From the NCBI RefSeq assembly GCF_030123405.1, contig NZ_CP126110.1, positions 5,084,001 through 5,148,000 of the forward strand: 64,000 nt of DNA, in the 5' to 3' direction. The DNA comes from Neobacillus sp. WH10. Its GTDB lineage: Bacteria; Bacillota; Bacilli; Bacillales; Cytobacillaceae. Both the position numbers and the translations under genes were made by a program. Shown here piece after piece: positions 59,291-64,000 of this stretch (position 1 is its first letter; every line of letters starts with the position of its first letter). Below the pieces are notes generated by a model. The model saw only the letters and a list, made by a program, of their open reading frames with translations. It did no database searches and was not told where the DNA came from.

Positions 59291-60487
59291 TTTTGGTAGT
59301 TCTCGATTTTTCATGAACTGTTTATGAACAGACTTATCCAAAATATTTATGGCACCTACTATATCCCGATGTCCTTGTACGCCACACTGACAGTGGAAGG
59401 TTCGATTCCGTTGTTTGCGGAATTTTCCGCATGATGGGCATGTGCCAGAAGTATAGGACTCTTCCACAAGTAGAACATGAATCCCTCGAAGTTTCAGTTT
59501 GTATTTTATTTTTTCAATTAATTGCCCAAAGCTCCAATTGGACAGCTGTTGACGGATTTCTTTCCGTGCTTTCTTTTTCTTCTTCGCATTCTTTTGAACG
59601 CCATCTGGTGTTCCAATATAGAGTGTTATAATTTGGTTTTCCATACACCAATTGGTGACCATTTTCGAAATACTATGCAATAGGTACTCGATTCTACGTT
59701 CCAGTTTTTCTAAAAAACGGCGTTTACGCAAAATGAGTTTTTTCCTTTTATTCGACCCTTGCTTTTTCCGGCTAATTCGTTTCTGTAACTCTTTCAACTT
59801 TTTGTTTCTGTAGCGCTGTAATGAGCGAAGTTCTCTTCCTGTAACAATTAAGTGACTTTTTCCATCACTTAAAACGGCCGCATGTATGAGCCCTAAATCG
59901 CAGCCCGCTGCCTTTTTACCTTGTGCCTGCTTCTGTTTGGGTACTTCCACTGCTATATGCATCCAGTATTGATCTTTGTGCCAAACAATTTCGGCACTTT
60001 TTATTGTATGGAAATCAATGTGCTTCGGTTGAGGGATCACTAAGGAGGATTGTTGTTTTCCATTGCTAAATATAAGCTTTTTACCATTCGATTTAATGGC
60101 CGTTTTTTTATATTTGACGGTAAAGAATTTTTTATATTTCCAAGGGTAACGCCACTGTTTTTCACCTTTAGACCGTAGCGCCCTCGTTCTTTTGCATGTT
60201 TCTTCATGTAATTCGATGATGGATTGAATCGTTTGCGAGTGTAATTTATGGGTGATGGCATTGTACCATTTCTTTTTTTCTGATGCACTTGTCCAAACCT
60301 TATATACATCATATAGCCACCAATGGAGATCTAAGCAGTCATTCCATAGATTCGCTGCTTCCTTCCGGAGAGTATCAACTAATCTTCTCTCCTCGCTGGT
60401 TAAACGGAGGGGAAATTTCCGAATGATAATATCACCTTTTGACTCTTTTTTCTTCTGTTCTTTCATGTTCTTTTTGTAGAGTTCCAT
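59213..60487 (-). CDS. tnpB: TnpB RNA-guided nuclease, RuvC-II glutamate relocated
   Basis: 424 residues from MELYKKNMKE, chosen because GAGGTGAAAAGGAAA precedes it. RuvC-I Asp197 lies in AAGCDLGLIHA; the zinc finger has Cys350, Cys353, Cys366 and Cys368; RuvC-III Asp375 lies in GHRDIVGAINI. At the normal RuvC-II place the sequence is TLYIGTPDGVQ without the expected Glu, while LLVEESYTSGTC (Glu342/343) supplies one further on, the arrangement described for a subset of TnpB and Fanzor proteins. It probably cuts DNA under omegaRNA guidance and helps retain the element. The C-terminal tail beyond 385 is basic and long. Confidence 0.9.
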   Translation of the reverse strand: MELYKKNMKEQKKKESKGDIIIRKFPLRLTSEERRLVDTLRKEAANLWNDCLDLHWWLYDVYKVWTSASEKKKWYNAITHKLHSQTIQSIIELHEETCKRTRALRSKGEKQWRYPWKYKKFFTVKYKKTAIKSNGKKLIFSNGKQQSSLVIPQPKHIDFHTIKSAEIVWHKDQYWMHIAVEVPKQKQAQGKKAAGCDLGLIHAAVLSDGKSHLIVTGRELRSLQRYRNKKLKELQKRISRKKQGSNKRKKLILRKRRFLEKLERRIEYLLHSISKMVTNWCMENQIITLYIGTPDGVQKNAKKKKKARKEIRQQLSNWSFGQLIEKIKYKLKLRGIHVLLVEESYTSGTCPSCGKFRKQRNRTFHCQCGVQGHRDIVGAINILDKSVHKQFMKNRELPKLEDTKYRRVLLTPIVTHTGAKRAVA

Positions 60488-60629
60488 TTTCCTTTTCACC
60501 TCACTAAGGAACATTTGTTCTACATTTTTATTATACGACCATTGCAAGGTAATTGGAAGTATAAAGAAAAAAATTTGGCTTATATCCCCATTTCTGAAGA
60601 AAGGGGTTTTACGCCAAAATTATGATAAA

Positions 60630-60694
60630 AGTGCCTACCACCACTCGGAATTTGTCGAATTTAATTCGACAATTATCCGGTAGTGGCAGGCACT
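60630..60694. repeat. 65-bp inverted-repeat element before the dipeptidase terminator region
   Basis: AGTGCCTACCACCACTCGGA pairs with TCCGGTAGTGGCAGGCACT with a few mismatches, and the centre TTGTCGAATT-TAATTCGACAA is palindromic. On the minus strand it is followed by T-rich sequence, so it can end the dipeptidase transcript. The GGCAGGCACT end recalls the TGTCAGGCACC pieces near 20285 and 35325, a short mobile-looking family. Confidence 0.7.
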
Positions 60695-60697
60695 ATT

Positions 60698-62065
60698 TTA
60701 TTTTTGAACCAGTTCTAAAAACGAGCAAATCGTTAAGATTCCTTTATCGAAGTTTTCCAAATGAAAATGTTCATTCGGAGCATGAAGATTTTCTCCTGGT
60801 AAACCAAATCCCATTAAGACAACGGGAACATTTAGTGATTGGCTGAAATCCGAAACAATCGGAATGGAGCCACCTTCTCTTTTGTAAACAGGTGATTTCC
60901 CATACACGTTTTCATAAGCTTCGGCAGCTTTTTGAATCATCGGACTGTCAATCGGGATTAAAAGTGGATTTCCCGCATCACCAAGAGACACTTTTACCGA
61001 GCATCCTTTTGGTGCATGTTCTTCCAAATGCTTTACAATCAATTCCTGAATCTTTTTGGGATTTTGATTATTGACTAGACGGCAGGTTATTTTGGCATGT
61101 GCCTCGTTAGGGATGACGGTTTTTGTTCCTTCCCCCTGAAATCCGCCCCATAGGCCGTTCATTTCTAATGTCGGCCGGGAACTGATTCTCTCGCGGTAAG
61201 GATAATTTTGTTCTCCACCAGTTAAATCCGTTAACCCTAACGACTGTTTTAGCATTTCTTCATCAAATCCCAATGCAGCAATCTGTTCCTTTTCAAATTC
61301 TGTAAGTTCTACGACATCATCATAAAAATGGTCAACATTTACTTTTCCGTTTGCATCATGAAGGGTAGAAAGCAGCTGTATCAATAGGTGGTTGGCGTTC
61401 TGGACTCCCCCGCCGAACATGCCCGAATGCAAATCAGAATTAGCCGTTTTAAGGGAAACTTCCAGTGCACATAGCCCCCTTAAAGAACAAGTGATGGCTG
61501 GGACTCCTTTGTCCCACATATCAGTATCAGAAATAATGACCACATCACAGGATAGTTTTTCTTTATTTTCGGATAAAAAGTGTAGAAGATTGGGACTTCC
61601 AATCTCTTCTTCCCCTTCAATACAAAATTTTATGTTCACAGGCAACTTTCCATCTAATTCCATTAAAGTTTCCACTGCTTTGATATGGAGGAACATCTGT
61701 CCTTTGTCATCTGTTGCCCCTCTGGCAAAAATCTTTTCATCACGGATGGTTGGTTCAAACGGAGGCGTTTCCCATAAACCAACAGGGTCAACCGGCTGTA
61801 CGTCATAATGGCCGTACACTAGGACTGTTGGAGCATTTTCCTGATGAATCCAGTCGGCATATATAATAGGGTGACCTTGTGTCTGGATGATTTCAACATG
61901 TTCCATTCCAATGCTTTTTAATTTGTTGGAAATCCATGAAGTTGCATTTTGAATGTCTTCTTTATGTTCAGATAAGGAGCTAATGCTTGGAATACGAAGC
62001 AATTCTTTTAATTCCTCGACATTTTTATCATAATTACTAGATAAAAGCTCGGATAGTTGACTCAT
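60698..62065 (-). CDS. M20-family metallopeptidase (dipeptidase)
   Basis: 455 residues, cytoplasmic, two-zinc exopeptidase of the CNDP-like M20 group. Metal ligands are visible: His in VYGHYDVQP near 84, Asp in ARGATDDKGQ near 117, the catalytic base and ligand Glu in CIEGEEEIGSP near 151, Asp in SDTDMWDKG near 180 and the final His in GENLHAPNEHF near 428. The lid domain lies between about 190 and 370. It probably removes residues from small peptides. It is transcribed alone, with the inverted-repeat element after it. Confidence 0.9.
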   Translation of the reverse strand: MSQLSELLSSNYDKNVEELKELLRIPSISSLSEHKEDIQNATSWISNKLKSIGMEHVEIIQTQGHPIIYADWIHQENAPTVLVYGHYDVQPVDPVGLWETPPFEPTIRDEKIFARGATDDKGQMFLHIKAVETLMELDGKLPVNIKFCIEGEEEIGSPNLLHFLSENKEKLSCDVVIISDTDMWDKGVPAITCSLRGLCALEVSLKTANSDLHSGMFGGGVQNANHLLIQLLSTLHDANGKVNVDHFYDDVVELTEFEKEQIAALGFDEEMLKQSLGLTDLTGGEQNYPYRERISSRPTLEMNGLWGGFQGEGTKTVIPNEAHAKITCRLVNNQNPKKIQELIVKHLEEHAPKGCSVKVSLGDAGNPLLIPIDSPMIQKAAEAYENVYGKSPVYKREGGSIPIVSDFSQSLNVPVVLMGFGLPGENLHAPNEHFHLENFDKGILTICSFLELVQK

Positions 62066-62271
62066 GTTATCACCTTTTCTATTTTTATTTTCTATTCTAT
62101 TTTATACAAAAAAATGGAGAAAACCCACTATCGACAATGAAAATGTCAAGGAGTAAATTGGCACACAATAAAATCTATAAAAAAATTTCAAAGATGATGC
62201 TTTTGTATAAACTATGAAATAAATGTCCATCCTGTAGCTATATTAACAGATTGGGAGAGTGGGGAAACGTG

Positions 62272-62478
62272 ATGGAAGAGAGATTATCTATGAGCACTGA
62301 AGAATTAAATAAAATGATCGCAGTGAAAAAAATGGATTTAGAGGAATGCGAACAGGAGCTTCATAATCGATACTACCCATCAGTGGTAAGAGTAGCCATG
62401 ATGCGTTACATATCGGAGCTGCGACATCAATTAGAAATGTTCAATGCTGATGATTTAAAAAAGATTGAGAATGGATAA
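62272..62478 (+). CDS. Hypothetical small helical protein, weakly Spo0E-like
   Basis: 68 residues from the ATG at 62272; GTGGGGAAACGTG lies before it. It is all helical: STEELNKMIAVKKMDLEECE, then YISELRHQLEMFN. The length and the ISEL-x(3)-L pattern recall Spo0E-type phosphatases, but the required SQ-x-LD signature with its aspartate is missing (SELRHQL), so that function is doubtful. It is read divergently from the dipeptidase gene. Confidence 0.5.
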   Translation: MEERLSMSTEELNKMIAVKKMDLEECEQELHNRYYPSVVRVAMMRYISELRHQLEMFNADDLKKIENG

Positions 62479-62602
62479 AAAGAAGAACCCGGGTCACTAT
62501 TTTCAATAAAATACGTAAAAACCGCTTCCGGGTACTTTTATTATATATTAATCAACTTTATTGTCACCATACACAAGTAACAGCAAGTTTTAAGCACTTT
62601 TA

Positions 62603-62983
62603 TTACACAGTCAATTCTAAGAGATTGCCTTCAGGATCTTCTATTACACTCTCATAACAGCCGTCTCCAGTGACGCGAGGACCGTTAACAAGGCGGTAAC
62701 CATCATTTTGCAAGCGATCTGTCATCTGATTAACGGACTCTCTGCTCCCCAAGGAAATTGCAATATGAGCCCAACCAATCCTATCGTCCTGATTCGGTTT
62801 ATCGATGCCTGACTTACGCATAATCTCTAAACGTGCACCCCCGTCAAACGTTAGAAAATAAGATTCAAATTCCTTATCTTTATTATGATACTTTGAGTTT
62901 GCATTTCCATTAAAGTACGTTACATAAAACGCCTTCATAGCTTCTAAATCTTTAACCCAGATTGCTACATGCTCTATTTTCAT
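62603..62983 (-). CDS. VOC-family protein (glyoxalase-like)
   Basis: 126 residues with the two glyoxalase modules: MKIEHVAIWVKDLEAMKAFY in the first, IGWAHIAISLGSRESVNQMT in the second. Metal-ligand positions resemble glyoxalase I (His5, Glu near 53 in LEIMRK, His72, Glu near 118 in EDPEGNLLELTV), so a metal-dependent lyase or dioxygenase-like activity is possible. RBS AAGGAGTGAAGCGAG precedes the start. It belongs to a single-gene unit. Confidence 0.87.
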   Translation of the reverse strand: MKIEHVAIWVKDLEAMKAFYVTYFNGNANSKYHNKDKEFESYFLTFDGGARLEIMRKSGIDKPNQDDRIGWAHIAISLGSRESVNQMTDRLQNDGYRLVNGPRVTGDGCYESVIEDPEGNLLELTV

Positions 62984-63106
62984 CTCGCTTCACTCCTTAA
63001 ATGTAGTTATATTTCTACCTAAAAAAATTTTTTGCGGGGGTTCACCCACTACTACCTATGCACCAAGAACATTTACATTAATTAATCTATAAAAACCCTT
63101 TAAAGG

Positions 63107-64000
63107 TTAAATTTCGGTGAAGTTTTTATTTTTTACACTTAATAGTCCGTTTCTATTCAATATGGCATTTAATTTTTCAGAACCTAGGAGCATTATTGCA
63201 ACAAATCCTGCAATAACAAACGGGAAGATTCCTATTGTTGAATGTGCTGCAATGAAACCAAGGAGAGGAGGCAAGAATGTACTACCTGTATAAGCAACAG
63301 CCATTTGATACCCCATAATTGTCTGAGAATGTTCCTTCCCAAATCGTATTGGTGTTTCATGTAACATACATGGGAAAATAGGTGCTAATCCTAATCCAAT
63401 CATGATAAAGCCAATAAGTGAGAAAATTGATGGCAATGATAAAAATAAAAGTGTCGTACCAGTTAATGCTGTTATTTGCCCTATTCGAATAAGAGTACGG
63501 TTACTTATTTTTAAGGTAATAAAACCTGTAATAAATCTTCCTATTGTTATTCCCGCATAATACATGGAGACCCATTTTGCGGCTACATCTACGGATAATC
63601 CTTTAACATTTACCAGGAAACTACTTCCCCAAAGTCCCATAGTTGCTTCTGCACCACAATAAAACAAGAAAGATATCAAAGCTAGCTTAACTCCCCTAGT
63701 TTGCAAAGGTTTTAGATTTTTAGCATCTGCTCCATACAATCCACTATTTGTATTTTCTGGCTCTTTAGTTGAGATAACATTGCTGTTTCCTCCAACCTTA
63801 TTCCATAAAGGCAATGTGAAGAAAAGAATGACGACTAATACAAACTGGAGACCAGCGATGGCAAGATACCCGTTTCTCCAAGAATGTTGCCCTGAAATAA
63901 ACTGAGCCATAATTACAGGACCGAGTGTAGCCCCAACTCCCCAAAAACAATGAAGCCAGCTCATGTGATGTGCTTTGTAATGTGTAGCCACATAATTGTT
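63107..64000 (-). CDS. MFS transporter, FucP-like (5' part outside window)
   Basis: Major facilitator transporter, of which the C-terminal 297 residues are visible; the frame is open at the window edge. LHCFWGVGATLGPVIMAQFI matches helices four and five of fucose-permease-type sugar transporters, with GITIGRFITGFITLKISNRT as the central MFS repeat (GR...G) and a further six hydrophobic segments to the end. The conserved GLGLAPIFPCML near 195 is also typical of this group. Substrate unknown. The first residues lie beyond 64000. Confidence 0.85.
   Translation of the reverse strand, partial: NNYVATHYKAHHMSWLHCFWGVGATLGPVIMAQFISGQHSWRNGYLAIAGLQFVLVVILFFTLPLWNKVGGNSNVISTKEPENTNSGLYGADAKNLKPLQTRGVKLALISFLFYCGAEATMGLWGSSFLVNVKGLSVDVAAKWVSMYYAGITIGRFITGFITLKISNRTLIRIGQITALTGTTLLFLSLPSIFSLIGFIMIGLGLAPIFPCMLHETPIRFGKEHSQTIMGYQMAVAYTGSTFLPPLLGFIAAHSTIGIFPFVIAGFVAIMLLGSEKLNAILNRNGLLSVKNKNFTEI

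Larger units (their letters stand above)
59064..60612 (-). mobile_element. IS605-group element with tnpB only
   Basis: The right end holds the hairpin formed by CCCCATGGA and TCCAGGGG (59076-59095), followed by AGTCAA on the minus strand; the left end has CCCC-ATTTC-TGAA-GAAA-GGGG (60586-60606). Subterminal hairpins instead of inverted repeats, no target duplication and no transposase tnpA define a non-autonomous IS605/IS1341-type element. The exact ends are not settled. It is inserted between the endonuclease I and dipeptidase genes, next to an inverted-repeat element at 60630. Confidence 0.75.

Noticed and set aside
62272..62478. Calling the small helical protein Spo0E phosphatase
   Set aside because: The conserved SQxLD signature with its aspartate is absent; only size and helicity agree.
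1..64000. tRNA, rRNA, plasmid or phage replication genes
   Set aside because: None seen on either strand by reading; short RNAs could still have been missed without a covariance search.

Overview
The window looks like chromosomal DNA of a low-GC, Gram-positive Bacillaceae species (Bacillus or Neobacillus-like; this is inference). Ribosome binding sites are strong AGGAGG types and TTG and GTG starts are common. Lipoproteins carry a lipobox, and several genes are typical of bacilli: the DUF1659-DUF2922-YvrJ trio, a glnQHMP-like operon, a fused gshAB, class I mannose-6-phosphate isomerases and an RND pump without a periplasmic partner. I see no rRNA, tRNA, CRISPR array or prophage.

Layout. 1-5.2 kb: a carbohydrate uptake operon read leftward (YesM-like kinase, YesN-like regulator, sugar-binding lipoprotein, TIM-barrel protein, start of a permease gene that leaves the window). 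6.2-11.7 kb: one 1835-residue secreted multidomain protein. 12-19.2 kb: a broken ATPase gene, then a mannose-family PTS operon with two phosphomannose isomerase genes and a GntR/UTRA regulator whose probable operators are visible. 20-20.7 kb: DUF1659-DUF2922-yvrJ. 21.4-24.4 kb: a glutamine-type ABC importer. 25.5-28.6 kb: an RND exporter. 29.7-30.7 kb: an SPFH protein plus an Arc-type DNA-binding protein. 31-34.4 kb: an ABC exporter with a divergent TetR regulator. 35.5-41 kb: a secreted amidase, an acylphosphatase, and a UDP-glucuronate/UDP-galacturonate pair (ugd plus epimerase). 42-48.3 kb: small accessory genes, including an HxlR-controlled, frameshifted oxidoreductase, a cupin, a DUF3888 protein, a DGC-domain protein and a glyoxalase-fold protein. 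48.9-53.1 kb: gshAB and a MATE exporter, divergent from a cysteine-rich MarR regulator, with a perfect palindrome over the exporter promoter. 53.8-64 kb: an orphan Imm70 immunity gene, D-cysteine desulfhydrase, a GyrI-like protein, a GNAT enzyme, endonuclease I, a solo tnpB insertion element, an M20 dipeptidase and part of an MFS transporter.

The most unusual feature is between the genes. Three long intergenic arrays (5.4-5.7, 28.9-29.4 and 41.6-42.0 kb) and three short ones are made of unrelated sequences but share the same 52-bp period, and the three long families each have an inverted repeat at the core of the unit. The C-family arrays sit directly after decayed copies of yvrJ. A separate nested array at 19.4-19.8 kb has a 21-bp unit inside a 134-bp unit. 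Several 80-200 bp repeat pairs are dispersed through the window. The spacers also hold many decayed gene pieces (phosphoglucomutase, DUF5317, RidA, YvrJ and some unidentified), so this stretch has undergone repeated insertion and decay.
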